A stretch of DNA of 64,000 nt from Bacteroidales bacterium (GTDB taxonomy: Bacteria > Bacteroidota > Bacteroidia > Bacteroidales > GCA-2711565): positions 1 to 64,000 of the forward strand of contig JANQLW010000021.1 in assembly GCA_028280405.1 (NCBI GenBank). Direction: 5' to 3'. The translations under genes were made by a program, and so were the position numbers. Each line of letters starts with the position of its first letter. Within the stretch, counting starts at the first letter, position 1. Below, piece by piece: positions 50,727 through 59,863 of the stretch. Under the pieces are notes generated by a model. It was given only the letters and a program-made list of their open reading frames with translations. It was not told the DNA's origin and made no database searches.

Positions 50727-53168
50727 ATGGAATATTTAAATGATCATAATACCAAAGATGAAGAAATTGATCTAAGGCTTTTATTATTTAAGGTTTTAAG
50801 GTACTGGTACCTACTTGCATTATCAACCTTGATTGCTTTAGGTGTTGCTTTTTTTTTCAATAAGTATACATTGCCTAAATATAAAGTTTCAACTACAATA
50901 TTAATAAAGGAGAATTATAGTGATGTGGATGCTCAGGATTTGATAGGTTTTAGGTTTATTAATAATAAGAAAAAAATAGAAAATGAAATTGGAATTCTGA
51001 ATTCATATTCCTTGATCTCCAGGACTATTCAAAACCTTGATTTTGATATTTCTTATCATTACAGGGATCAGTATATAGAAAGGGAAATGTATCAAAATTC
51101 ACCTATTATTGTTTTTATTGATAAAGATTATCCTCAGTTGGTTAGGACAAAATTTAATGTGCGCATAATTTCCGATAAACGTTTTGAACTTCAAGTTCAA
51201 TGTGAGAATCCATTGACCTGTAATTTCTTTAAATATGATTTGGAACAATCCGATAATAATGTTGATTTTTCTCGTATTTATAATTTTGGGGATACGATAT
51301 CCCACCCTTTGTTCAAGATACATATTGCTTTAAACAATAAATATGTTTCAGAGGCATTTTATGAGAGAACCATTTCTTTTGTTTTAAATGACCTTGATTA
51401 TTTGGTAGGAGCTTACAATAATCTTAAAATTGAACCTATAAATAGAGAAGCTTCTATAATTTCAATAACCATGGAAGGGAGTAATGTGAAAAAAATGGTA
51501 GCTTTTTTAAATAGTCTAACCGATGAATATCTTAACCGAGAACTGGAAAAGAAAAATGAAATTACTCGGAATACGATTGAGTTTATTAGTGATGAGCTTC
51601 TTGGGGTTTCGGATTCATTGGCAATTACGGAACGTAATTTAGAAAATTTCAAATCAATGAACCAGGTCATGAACCTCAATTATCAGGCTCAACATATTTT
51701 TGAGGCTATGAAGACATTAGAAAATGAAAAAGCTGTTCTATTGGTAAAGTCGAAGTATTATAAGAACCTGAAAAAATATTTGGTTGAAAAGGAATCAATT
51801 GAAGATATTGCCGTCCCATCTTCTATTGGAATAGAGGACCCTTTATTAAATTCACTGATTAAAGAATTGATTATACTGTATGCTAGAAGGACTGAATTAT
51901 TATATAGTTCAACTAAAAAAAATCCACTGGTATTAAAACTTGATCAGCAAATTTTGAATATAAAATCATCTTTGCTTGAAAATGTAAACAGTATTATAAA
52001 AACTTCAGACATATCTGTTTCAGAAATTGATAAACGCCTTAACCGGCTTTCCAGGCAAATTGATCATTTGCCCGGAACTCATAGAAAGTTGTTTAGGCTT
52101 GAAAGGCAGTTTAAGCTAAATGATGCTATATATACATTCCTGTTACAAAAGCTATCAGAAGCCAGGATTACAATGGCTTCGAACCGGCCGGATAATGAAC
52201 TAATTGATCCAGCCCGGATCACTCAATCAGAGAAAGTATTCCCTAAAAAGAAAATGAGCTATATGGTCGCTTTCTTTATAGGAATGCTTATACCTCTAGC
52301 TTACATTTTTAGTAAAGAATATTTTAATAATAGAATTGTTGAAAAGCAAGATATATTGAATATTTCTAAGTTACCTTTTCTTGGATATATAACACATAAT
52401 CATTCTCATACGGATTTAGTTGTTGAACAGAACCCAAAATCATTAATCTCAGAATTATTCAGGTCTGTACGAACTAACATACATTATATGGTAAAAGGAA
52501 AGTTTAAGCCAGTTATTATGGTCACTTCAAATATAGTAGGTGCCGGTAAAACATTCATTTCAATAAATCTTGCTTCTGCTTTTGCTCAATATGGGAAAAA
52601 TACAGTTTTGGTTGGGTTTGATTTGAGAAAGCCTGGAATTTATAAAAGCTTTAAACTTCCTAATGCTATTGGACTTAGTACTTACTATATTGGCAAAAGT
52701 TCATTGAAAGAAATTATTCAGAAAACTTCTGTTAGTAACCTTGATGTTATCCTTGCGGGACCGATCCCACCTAACCCTTCAGAGTTAATTGCCTCTGAGA
52801 AAACGAAAGAGCTTTTTGATGAATTACAAAAAACTTACGAGTATATAGTTATAGATACTCCTCCGGTTGGCTTGGTAACAGATGCTTTTTTGTTAAATGA
52901 ATATGCTGATGTAAGTTTATTTTTAATAAGGCAAAATTATTCCAGAAAAAAACCTTTTGAATTAATTATTAAAGATATTGAACAAAAACAGATAAACAAT
53001 TTTGGCATTTTAATGAATGATGTAAAACTTAGATGGAAAGAATATGGATATGGGTATGGGTATGGGTATGGAAAAGGTTACTACACCGAAGATAAAAATC
53101 TAAAAGGAATATCAAGAATTAAAAAATCATTTAATGCTATTCTCAATAAAATAAAAGCTAATGTTTAG
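50727..53168 (+). CDS. Wzc-like exopolysaccharide chain-length protein with tyrosine kinase domain (BY-kinase)
   Basis: Inner-membrane co-polymerase and autokinase of 813 residues. The Wzz domain starts with a transmembrane helix (YWYLLALSTLIALGVAFFF, about 27-45). A long coiled-coil periplasmic part and a GNVR-type segment (LPGTHRKLFRLERQFKLNDAIYTFLLQKL) follow, then the second helix (MVAFFIGMLIPLAYIF). The cytoplasmic kinase has Walker A NIVGAGKTF, Walker A' VLVGFDLRKP (the first Asp is Gly, as in many Bacteroidota) and Walker B YIVIDTPPVG. The tail is a tyrosine cluster of five Tyr-Gly pairs, encoded by a hexamer repeat, the likely phosphorylation site. It follows the export lipoprotein gene by 6 bases. 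Confidence 0.94.
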   Translation: MEYLNDHNTKDEEIDLRLLLFKVLRYWYLLALSTLIALGVAFFFNKYTLPKYKVSTTILIKENYSDVDAQDLIGFRFINNKKKIENEIGILNSYSLISRTIQNLDFDISYHYRDQYIEREMYQNSPIIVFIDKDYPQLVRTKFNVRIISDKRFELQVQCENPLTCNFFKYDLEQSDNNVDFSRIYNFGDTISHPLFKIHIALNNKYVSEAFYERTISFVLNDLDYLVGAYNNLKIEPINREASIISITMEGSNVKKMVAFLNSLTDEYLNRELEKKNEITRNTIEFISDELLGVSDSLAITERNLENFKSMNQVMNLNYQAQHIFEAMKTLENEKAVLLVKSKYYKNLKKYLVEKESIEDIAVPSSIGIEDPLLNSLIKELIILYARRTELLYSSTKKNPLVLKLDQQILNIKSSLLENVNSIIKTSDISVSEIDKRLNRLSRQIDHLPGTHRKLFRLERQFKLNDAIYTFLLQKLSEARITMASNRPDNELIDPARITQSEKVFPKKKMSYMVAFFIGMLIPLAYIFSKEYFNNRIVEKQDILNISKLPFLGYITHNHSHTDLVVEQNPKSLISELFRSVRTNIHYMVKGKFKPVIMVTSNIVGAGKTFISINLASAFAQYGKNTVLVGFDLRKPGIYKSFKLPNAIGLSTYYIGKSSLKEIIQKTSVSNLDVILAGPIPPNPSELIASEKTKELFDELQKTYEYIVIDTPPVGLVTDAFLLNEYADVSLFLIRQNYSRKKPFELIIKDIEQKQINNFGILMNDVKLRWKEYGYGYGYGYGKGYYTEDKNLKGISRIKKSFNAILNKIKANV
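53043..53072 (+). repeat. Five hexamer repeats encoding Tyr-Gly pairs
   Basis: TATGGA, TATGGG, TATGGG, TATGGG, TATGGA lie head to tail in frame. Each unit adds one Tyr-Gly pair to the BY-kinase tail. Slippage by whole units would change the number of phosphorylatable tyrosines without a frameshift. Confidence 0.85.
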
Positions 53169-53194
53169 TAATACTGTATTGGCAGGAGTGAATT

Positions 53195-53908
53195 ATGTAT
53201 AAGCATTGGGTTATTACAGATATACATGGGTGTGTCAATACCCTCTTTGCTCTGATTGAAAATCAGATTAAACCGAATTCTACTGACCATTTTTATTTTT
53301 TGGGAGATTATATAGACCGTGGACCTGACTCAAAAGGAGTAATTGATCTTTTAATCTCTATGAAAGAATCAGGATATTGCATGAGTTTTTTAAAAGGGAA
53401 TCATGAAGATTGTTTTTTAAAAGCATGGGATTGGGAAGTTAAATCTGTTTCAAAAGGTTTTTTTAAAAAGAAAAACCCATATGAAAATATTTGGATGGAA
53501 TATGGAGGAAAACACACGCTTAAAAGTTTTGGTTTCGGTAAGCTTATTCAAGTTCCTTCGTATTACATAGCCTGGATAAAAGAACTTAAATATTATTTAG
53601 AAATAGAAAAGTTTATTTTAGTACATGCAGGATTAAATTTTAAGAAGGATAATCCTTTAGAAGATAAGGATGCAATGTTATGGTTGCGTGATTACAGGAT
53701 TGTTCCTGAAAGGATTAACTATAGAAAAATAATACATGGCCATGTACCTGTATCTTTAGACTTTATTGAGTTCAATATCAAGAACAATAGATATCCGTTC
53801 ATAGCTCTTGATAATGGTGTTTATATGAAAGGAATACCAGGCTTTGGAAATCTTATTGCATTAGAGTTAAATTCAATGGAGTTTAAGGTACAACCTAATA
53901 TAGATTGA
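53195..53908 (+). CDS. PPP-type metallophosphoesterase (serine/threonine phosphatase-like)
   Basis: A 237-residue calcineurin-like phosphatase. All the metal-binding signatures are present: ITDIHGCVNTL (D-x-H), FLGDYIDRGPDSKGV (GD-x-x-D-R-G), FLKGNHEDC (GNHE), then LVHAGLN and IIHGHVPV for the later histidines. This is the bacterial PrpA/PrpE (lambda phosphatase) type, active on phosphoproteins or Ap4A. It follows the BY-kinase by 26 bases on the same strand, so a role in reversing kinase signalling is possible, although tyrosine dephosphorylation by this family is not established. No further polysaccharide genes follow. Confidence 0.92.
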   Translation: MYKHWVITDIHGCVNTLFALIENQIKPNSTDHFYFLGDYIDRGPDSKGVIDLLISMKESGYCMSFLKGNHEDCFLKAWDWEVKSVSKGFFKKKNPYENIWMEYGGKHTLKSFGFGKLIQVPSYYIAWIKELKYYLEIEKFILVHAGLNFKKDNPLEDKDAMLWLRDYRIVPERINYRKIIHGHVPVSLDFIEFNIKNNRYPFIALDNGVYMKGIPGFGNLIALELNSMEFKVQPNID

Positions 53909-53940
53909 CTAGTAGAAATATTATTTGTATTCAAAAATTG

Positions 53941-54513
53941 CTATTTCCATTCCAGACTTTCAATAAGCTTTTCAATATCCAGTTTAATGAAATCAATGAC
54001 CGGAGCCATTGAATCATTATTAGGTATAATATTAAAATACAAAGCTCCTCTGAGAAAATGAGCTGAACTATCAGTAACAAAAAACTGATAAGGAGAAGCG
54101 GCTCCGCTGCCACTTATTTCATAGATCAATCCGTATAATTTTCGGTCCTTATTATAGATGACCCTGTTGTCAATTGCGCTGGCTTTGGGAATGTGTTTCA
54201 TTGCCATGGTTCTGCTGTCTTCCATAAACTTATTTAAATTCCCGTTTACCTTTTTATAACTAAGATGAATACTCCCTTTAAATTGCTTGAAATTTAAGTT
54301 AATCCAATTTTTTTCATGAGGAGAATGAATGTCATGGCTAATTTTTGTATAAATAGGATAATCGAATGAATAGGGGTAAATAGAATCCAGTTTTCTATAC
54401 TTTTTTTCAGGCATATCAATCCTGAAATAGCCACGTGGTTTAGGATAATAGTCAGCACTACAGGCAATAAAAAAAATAACCAAAAAAAAGATTAGAAAAT
54501 ACTTCAATTTCAT
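53941..54513 (-). CDS. gldD: Gliding motility lipoprotein GldD
   Basis: Lipoprotein of 190 residues required for gliding in Flavobacterium. The signal is MKLKYFLIFFLVIFFIAC with the lipidated Cys, and the mature part begins with the family's characteristic PKPRGYFRIDMPEKKYRKLDS. The start at 54513 lies directly after the gldE stop at 54515 and gives a clean signal peptide. An ATG at 54537 would overlap gldE and add eight residues. Its partner gldE is next door, and the gldD-gldE pair with ssb and mutY is conserved in the phylum. GldD acts in the envelope in the gliding/type IX secretion machinery; its exact role is not settled. Confidence 0.92.
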   Translation of the reverse strand: MKLKYFLIFFLVIFFIACSADYYPKPRGYFRIDMPEKKYRKLDSIYPYSFDYPIYTKISHDIHSPHEKNWINLNFKQFKGSIHLSYKKVNGNLNKFMEDSRTMAMKHIPKASAIDNRVIYNKDRKLYGLIYEISGSGAASPYQFFVTDSSAHFLRGALYFNIIPNNDSMAPVIDFIKLDIEKLIESLEWK

Positions 54514-54514
54514 A

Positions 54515-55867
54515 TTATACCTCTCCATCCGAATCAATAGTTACTTTTATCTCTTTAATACGTCTGTTATCAACAGCTTCAATTTTAAACAAAAAATTTC
54601 GATAATGAATTGTTTGTGCCGGTTCGGGAATTTGACCGATCAATTCCAGTATTAATCCTCCTAATGAATCGGAATCACCTTTGTCTTCATCAAAGATATC
54701 ATCATCAATATTCAGGATTTTACAAAAATCGTTTAGTGTGGTTTTTGCTTCAAATAAATAATTATGATCATCTATTTTTTCATATTGTATATCATCATCC
54801 CTGCTATCAAATTCGTCATTAATTTCACCTACGATTTCTTCCAGTACGTCTTCAAGTGTTACGATGCCTGAAGTACCTCCATATTCATCTACTACAATTG
54901 CAAAATGGATTTTCTTTTCCTGAAATTCCTTAAGCAGGTCATTGATTTTTTTATTTTCCGGAACAAAAAATGCCGGACGTAAGAGTTTTTGCCATTTGAA
55001 ATCTTTATTTTCGTCAAGATGAGGTAACAAATCTTTGATATAGAGCATGCCTTCAATCTTATCAAAGGATTCTTCATAAACAGGGATCCTTGAATAACCT
55101 GCATCCAGAATAAGCTTATAAAGTTCATCAAACTTCATCTTGATATCCAGGGCAACAACATCAGTACGGGCTTTCATAATTTCTTTTACATCAATATCTC
55201 CAAAACGAACAATACCTTGTAGTATTTTTCTTTCCTCTTCCTGAATATTTTCATCTGTACTAATATCAATCGCTTCTGATAATTCATCTCTGGAAATACG
55301 GGGCCCTTTTCCTGCTACTTTTTTGTCTATAAATGAAGTTGAATTTACCATTAATGTACTTGCGGGATAAAGAATTTTGACCATTATGTTTAATGGTCTG
55401 GCCATAAATCTTGCAAAACTAAGAGGCTGCTGAGTAGCATATATTTTGGGCATTATTTCTCCTGCAAATAAAATGAGTGCAGTGACTACCACTACCTGTA
55501 TCAAAAAAGCAATGATGGGAAAATCAGTCAGGTTAAATATAATAGAAGTAATGTAAGTGGAAAGTATAACGATGGCAACATTTACAAAATTATTTGCAAT
55601 CAGTATCGTTGCCAGTAATCTTTTGGGTATTTCCATAAGGTTGTTTACTAACTCAAGGCTTTTTCTTTTCTTTCCTTTGTGTTCATCAACCTGAGATGGT
55701 GAAAGTGAAAAATATGCAATTTCAGAACCTGATATTAGGGCTGAACAAAATAATAGCCCTATAAGAATAGCAATGCAAATTAAAGCTTCAAGGGTAAATG
55801 CTTTAAACAATGAGTCGGATGAAATGTTGATTAAGTTTAAAAGAGGTTCTAAATCAGAATCGTCCAA
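54515..55867 (-). CDS. gldE: Gliding motility-associated protein GldE (DUF21, CBS pair, CorC)
   Basis: Membrane protein of 450 residues in the CNNM/hemolysin family. The N-terminal DUF21 region has about four helices ([72 protein letters not shown]). Two CBS domains follow ([16 protein letters not shown] ... [53 protein letters not shown]). A CorC/HlyC transporter-associated domain ends the chain. The pairing with gldD supports GldE rather than a plain CorB/YtfL homologue. Confidence 0.93.
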   Translation of the reverse strand: MDDSDLEPLLNLINISSDSLFKAFTLEALICIAILIGLLFCSALISGSEIAYFSLSPSQVDEHKGKKRKSLELVNNLMEIPKRLLATILIANNFVNVAIVILSTYITSIIFNLTDFPIIAFLIQVVVVTALILFAGEIMPKIYATQQPLSFARFMARPLNIMVKILYPASTLMVNSTSFIDKKVAGKGPRISRDELSEAIDISTDENIQEEERKILQGIVRFGDIDVKEIMKARTDVVALDIKMKFDELYKLILDAGYSRIPVYEESFDKIEGMLYIKDLLPHLDENKDFKWQKLLRPAFFVPENKKINDLLKEFQEKKIHFAIVVDEYGGTSGIVTLEDVLEEIVGEINDEFDSRDDDIQYEKIDDHNYLFEAKTTLNDFCKILNIDDDIFDEDKGDSDSLGGLILELIGQIPEPAQTIHYRNFLFKIEAVDNRRIKEIKVTIDSDGEV

Positions 55868-55964
55868 AATAAAAGATGTATTGGTTAAAACACAAAGTTA
55901 CAAAATAAAAAATCAGAGTCATGCATTATATTTAGAAATCACAACTCTGATTCAAATGATCTTA

Positions 55965-56390
55965 TTAGAATGGTAAATCGTCTTCGGGAGCAGGGGGATT
56001 CTCCATAGGTTCAGCAACCTGGTTCTGACTTGAGTTTTCCATTCCGCTTTGTTCACGGCGAGCTCCACCCAGCATGGTCATATTATCGCCATAAATTTCG
56101 GTAGTATACCTTTTGTTGCCATCTTTGTCATCCCATGAACGGGTTTTGATTTTTCCTTCGATATACACTTGACTTCCTTTGTTTAGAAACCGTTCAGCTA
56201 CATCTGCCAGGCCTCTCCAAAGAACAATATTGTGCCATTCTGTTTGATCAATTCTGTTTCCGTCTTTGTCTTTATAGCTTTCAGTTGTTGCTAAAGGAAA
56301 GCTTACTTTCTTCACCCCATTATCAAAGGTGATTGCTTCAGGGTCTTTTCCAAGATTACCTACTAAAATAACTTTATTTACTCCTGCCAT
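55965..56390 (-). CDS. ssb: Single-stranded DNA-binding protein
   Basis: Coats single-stranded DNA in replication and repair. It has 141 residues. The OB-fold begins VNKVILVGNLGKDPEAITFDNG and includes YKDKDGNRIDQTEWHNIVLWRGLADVAERFLNKGSQVYIEGKI. The C-terminal tail EDDLPF is the protein-interaction tip. It lies between mutY and gldE in the same direction, a conserved order. Confidence 0.97.
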   Translation of the reverse strand: MAGVNKVILVGNLGKDPEAITFDNGVKKVSFPLATTESYKDKDGNRIDQTEWHNIVLWRGLADVAERFLNKGSQVYIEGKIKTRSWDDKDGNKRYTTEIYGDNMTMLGGARREQSGMENSSQNQVAEPMENPPAPEDDLPF

Positions 56391-56493
56391 AATTTTATGA
56401 ATTAGTATTACAAAAATAAGAATTAAAATGAGCTTGTTGCAAGCTCAATAAATTAATTCCATAATCTCAAAAAAGTCTATCTACATAATTACC

Positions 56494-57570
56494 CTAATGT
56501 ATAATAATCTGATTTAAATGATGGTTAATGAAATTTTCAATAAGCTTTGAAACAGGCAGTGTTTTCAGCTTATTCAGCTTGACTCTTGTGAATTTGTTTT
56601 CCTCGATATTTAAGTTATTATCTTTTTCAAAAAAAATGATAAAATGTGCATACACAGATTTATGGCTTAACTGGTGCTTTTTCAATTTGACTTCGGTATA
56701 ATTGTTAAGATAATCTGTATTTATCCATTTCTTTACTTCTGTCGAATTGATGATTTTTTTTAAACTTTGCTTACTGTTGCTTTCGATACAGGGAAATTCA
56801 TACATGTTTTTCCAGATTCCTTTATCATTTCTTTTCCGGATAAACAACTCATTATTATTGTCAATGTAAACAAAATAGTACAGAAATAAGTCGACCGGTT
56901 TTCTGGCTTTTTCTTTATAAGGTATTTGATTTACGATATTGGATTTGTAGGATTTACAATACTTTTTAAATATACAATTCGTACAATTCGGATTTTGTGG
57001 TTTGCAATAGAGGGCTCCAAATTCCATCATTGCCTGGTTAAAGTCTGCAGCTTTTTCTTTAATAAATATGGAATTAACTTTTTTTTCAACTTTATTATGC
57101 CCCTTTGTAGTATTTACGGCTTCTTTAATTCCGAATAGCCTGCTGATTACTCTTAGAACATTTCCATCTACTACCGGATAAGGAAGATCGAATGATATAG
57201 ATGCTATAGCAGCAGCAGTGTAAGGCCCAACACCTTTGAGTTTTTTGATCCCCTCGTAGGTATTAGGAAATACCCCATTGAGATTCTTATATATGTATTT
57301 AGCGGAAAAGTGTAGGTTGCGTGCCCTGGAATAATAACCAAGCCCTTGCCAGTATTTTAATATTTCCTCTTCATCCGCAATTGCTAAAGCTTTTACATTT
57401 GGAAATCTCTTTACAAATTTTAGATAATAATCCAACCCTTGATCAATTCGGGTTTGCTGAAGAATAATTTCGGAAATCCATATTAAATAAGGATCCTTCG
57501 TTTCTCTCCAGGGAAGTTTTCTTTTATTAATAGTATACCAGTCTAAAAAATTTTTACCAATCTCTTTCAT
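56494..57570 (-). CDS. mutY: A/G-specific adenine glycosylase
   Basis: Removes adenine mispaired with 8-oxoguanine. It has 358 residues. The helix-hairpin-helix and catalytic Asp lie in LKGVGPYTAAAIASISFDLPYPVVDGNVLRVISRLFG. The iron-sulfur cluster cysteines are in ALYCKPQNPNCTNCIFKKYC, with spacing C-x6-C-x2-C-x5-C. A C-terminal Nudix-like domain (FVYIDNNNELFIRKRNDKGIWKNMYEFP) recognises oxoG. It is divergent from the HU gene. Confidence 0.97.
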   Translation of the reverse strand: MKEIGKNFLDWYTINKRKLPWRETKDPYLIWISEIILQQTRIDQGLDYYLKFVKRFPNVKALAIADEEEILKYWQGLGYYSRARNLHFSAKYIYKNLNGVFPNTYEGIKKLKGVGPYTAAAIASISFDLPYPVVDGNVLRVISRLFGIKEAVNTTKGHNKVEKKVNSIFIKEKAADFNQAMMEFGALYCKPQNPNCTNCIFKKYCKSYKSNIVNQIPYKEKARKPVDLFLYYFVYIDNNNELFIRKRNDKGIWKNMYEFPCIESNSKQSLKKIINSTEVKKWINTDYLNNYTEVKLKKHQLSHKSVYAHFIIFFEKDNNLNIEENKFTRVKLNKLKTLPVSKLIENFINHHLNQIIIH

Positions 57571-57623
57571 CTTCCGAACAAATTTATATAGAGCTTCTTA
57601 GAAATAAAAAATATTTCAAAGTT

Positions 57624-57654
57624 TTTATATTAATTTAAAAAAAGATTATCTTTG
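57624..57654 (+). promoter_or_regulatory. Promoter of the HU gene
   Basis: TTTA (57624-57627), a 19-base spacer, then TATCTTTG (57647-57654), an exact -7 box. The leader is about 43 bases. Confidence 0.5.
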
Positions 57655-57703
57655 CCACCCGAAAGTAAAAATTTTATTATCAAATCATTAAAAGTATAAA
57701 GAC

Positions 57704-57988
57704 ATGACAAAAGCAGAAATCGTAGCAGAGATCGCTAATAAAACTGGTATTGAGAAAGTTGCTGTACAAGCTACAGTAGAAGCTTTTATGGATACAGTAA
57801 AAGACTCTATGGTAAAAGGTGAAAATGTTTACTTAAGAGGTTTCGGTAGCTTCACTATTAAAAGAAGAGCTGAGAAAACAGGAAGAAATATTTCTAAAAA
57901 TACAACTATTATTATTCCTGCCCATAATATTCCATCTTTCAAACCTGCGAAAACTTTTGTTAATGAAGTTAAGAATTCAGTAAAATAA
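57704..57988 (+). CDS. HU family DNA-binding protein
   Basis: Nucleoid protein of 94 residues that bends DNA. The HU/IHF fold is complete: MTKAEIVAEIANKTGIEKVAVQATVEAFMDTVKDSM, then VYLRGFGSFTIKRRAEKTGRNISKNTTIIIPAHNIPSFKPAKTF. The DNA-binding arm is TGRNISKNTTIIIPAHNIPSF. It is followed 22 bases later by the 29-residue basic protein, which is probably cotranscribed. Confidence 0.97.
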   Translation: MTKAEIVAEIANKTGIEKVAVQATVEAFMDTVKDSMVKGENVYLRGFGSFTIKRRAEKTGRNISKNTTIIIPAHNIPSFKPAKTFVNEVKNSVK

Positions 57989-58009
57989 TTTTTTTAAAAA
58001 ATTGTTGTT

Positions 58010-58099
58010 ATGCCAAGCGGGAAGAAAAGAAAAAGACATAAAATGTCTACTCATAAGCGCAAAAAGCGTTTAAGAAAAAACAGACATAAAAAGAAATAA
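58010..58099 (+). CDS. 29-residue basic protein of the AURKAIP1/COX24 (bS22-like) type
   Basis: A tiny gene starting at ATG 58010. The protein reads MPSGKKRKRHKMSTHKRKKR, then LRKNRHKKK: 18 Lys/Arg and four His out of 29. This sequence type is conserved and named AURKAIP1/COX24 domain protein in Bacteroidota genomes. It resembles short basic ribosomal proteins such as mycobacterial bS22 and mitochondrial mS38, which sit on the small subunit. A ribosomal role is therefore likely from homology. It lies between HU and rng, and a start 22 bases after HU with the AT-rich leader is ordinary. Confidence 0.85.
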   Translation: MPSGKKRKRHKMSTHKRKKRLRKNRHKKK

Positions 58100-58224
58100 A
58101 TATTTCTTTTAAGGATTTTTTTGATCACATGGAACAAATTGTTTCATGTGATCTTTTGTATTTGGTTTTACTGACCCTCTTTATACTTCATTGATTGACT
58201 CGATGATTATTAAAAATATTCTTA

Positions 58225-59778
58225 ATGGATAAGGAATTAATTATAAATGCTAATTCATCAGAGGTTGAAATAGCGCTTTTGGAAGATAAATTCCTTGTTG
58301 AATTGCACAAAGAAAAGAACAACAACAACTATGCAGTTGGTGATGTTTACCTGGGAAGGGTGAAAAAGATAATGCCTGGATTAAATGCAGCTTTTGTTGA
58401 CGTGGCATATGAGAAAGATGCATTTCTTCATTATTTGGATTTAGGGCCACAAGTAAAATCGCTGAATAAATACAGTAGAACAGCACAGGCTTCTAATTCA
58501 GGAAACAGACCACAGCTAAGCAAATTTGAGCTTGAAGCTGATATCGAAAAAACCGGAAAAATAACCCAGGTTCTTACTTCTAATCAACAAGTGTTAGTCC
58601 AGATTGCTAAAGAACCGATCTCTACTAAAGGGCCCCGAATCTCCTCCGAAATATCTTTTGCAGGACGATTCCTCGTATTGGTGCCATTCTCTAACCGCAT
58701 TTCCATTTCTCAGAAAATTAAAAATGCGGACGAAAGAAATCGTCTGAAAAGATTGATTCAAAGTATTAAGCCAAATAACTTCGGAGTTATTATTCGTACA
58801 GTAGCCGAAAACAAAAAAGTAGCAGAACTCGATACAGATCTCAGAAACCTACTTGATAAATGGGAAGCTCTTACCAAAAGAATGGCTACGGCTAAAGCGC
58901 CTCAAAAAATTATAAGTGAACTGGATCGTACTTCCGCATTGTTAAGAGATTTAATGAATGAATCTTTTAATCATATTCATATTAATGATCCGGCACTTTA
59001 CGAAGAAACTAAAAGCTATATCCGCACCATTGCCCCTGATAAAGTGGATATTGTTAAGCTTTATAAGGGTAAAAGAAACATATTTGAACACTTTGGTATT
59101 GATAAACAAATCAAGAGTTCATTTGGCAAAACCGTGACAATAAAGAGTGGTGTTTACTTAATCATAGAGCATACTGAAGCGATGCACGTAATTGATGTGA
59201 ATAGTGGACATCGTGTTAAAAAGGAAAAAGATCAGGAACAAAATGCCCTTGAAGTTAATCTTGAGTCGGCTGTAGAAATTGCTCGCCAGTTAAGGTTAAG
59301 AGATATGGGTGGTATCATTGTAATCGACTTTATCGATATGCATGAAGGCAAAAATCGTCGTATTTTATTTCAAAAGTTGAAAGATGAAATGTCGAAAGAT
59401 CATGCAAAGCATACGATTTTGCCGCCAAGTAAATTTGGCCTTGTACAAATTACCCGTCAGCGAGTAAGGCCGGAAATGAATGTTGAAATTCTGGAAAAAT
59501 GCCCGGTTTGTGATGGCACGGGAAAAATTAAGCCAAGTATTATCTTCATTGACGAAATTGAAAATAATATTCGCTATTTATTGAATGACCAAAATGAAAG
59601 ATTCCTGAAAGTTGGATTGCATCCATACTTATATGCTTATGCTACTAAAGGATTATTTTCATTACGATTAAAATGGTTCTTCAAATATAAAAAATGGATT
59701 AAAATTCAATCAATGGCATCTTACCAATTGCTTGAATACCATTTCTTCAATAAAAGCGGAGATGAAATAATGATGTAG
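58225..59778 (+). CDS. rng: Ribonuclease G (Rne/Rng family)
   Basis: Endoribonuclease for rRNA and mRNA processing. It has 517 residues. The S1-type domain is NYAVGDVYLGRVKKIMPGLNAAFVDVAYEKDAFLHYLD. The catalytic region includes GGIIVIDFIDMHEGKNRRILFQKLK, with the Mg-binding acids, and the zinc-link CPVCDGTGKIKPS (C-P-x-C-x-G-x-G). It has no long C-terminal scaffold, so it is RNase G rather than RNase E. HU and the basic peptide precede it in the same direction. Confidence 0.96.
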   Translation: MDKELIINANSSEVEIALLEDKFLVELHKEKNNNNYAVGDVYLGRVKKIMPGLNAAFVDVAYEKDAFLHYLDLGPQVKSLNKYSRTAQASNSGNRPQLSKFELEADIEKTGKITQVLTSNQQVLVQIAKEPISTKGPRISSEISFAGRFLVLVPFSNRISISQKIKNADERNRLKRLIQSIKPNNFGVIIRTVAENKKVAELDTDLRNLLDKWEALTKRMATAKAPQKIISELDRTSALLRDLMNESFNHIHINDPALYEETKSYIRTIAPDKVDIVKLYKGKRNIFEHFGIDKQIKSSFGKTVTIKSGVYLIIEHTEAMHVIDVNSGHRVKKEKDQEQNALEVNLESAVEIARQLRLRDMGGIIVIDFIDMHEGKNRRILFQKLKDEMSKDHAKHTILPPSKFGLVQITRQRVRPEMNVEILEKCPVCDGTGKIKPSIIFIDEIENNIRYLLNDQNERFLKVGLHPYLYAYATKGLFSLRLKWFFKYKKWIKIQSMASYQLLEYHFFNKSGDEIMM

Positions 59779-59850
59779 GTATTGATTTACCTGCATCATC
59801 TTCTTTATATAAAAACATTAATCAGAAAATTTAATACTAAGCAATTTTTA

Positions 59851-59858
59851 TATTTTTG
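59851..59858 (+). promoter_or_regulatory. -7 box of trpS
   Basis: TATTTTTG matches TAnnTTTG and ends 5 bases before the ATG at 59864. The message would be nearly leaderless. Confidence 0.45.
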
Positions 59859-59863
59859 CATTC

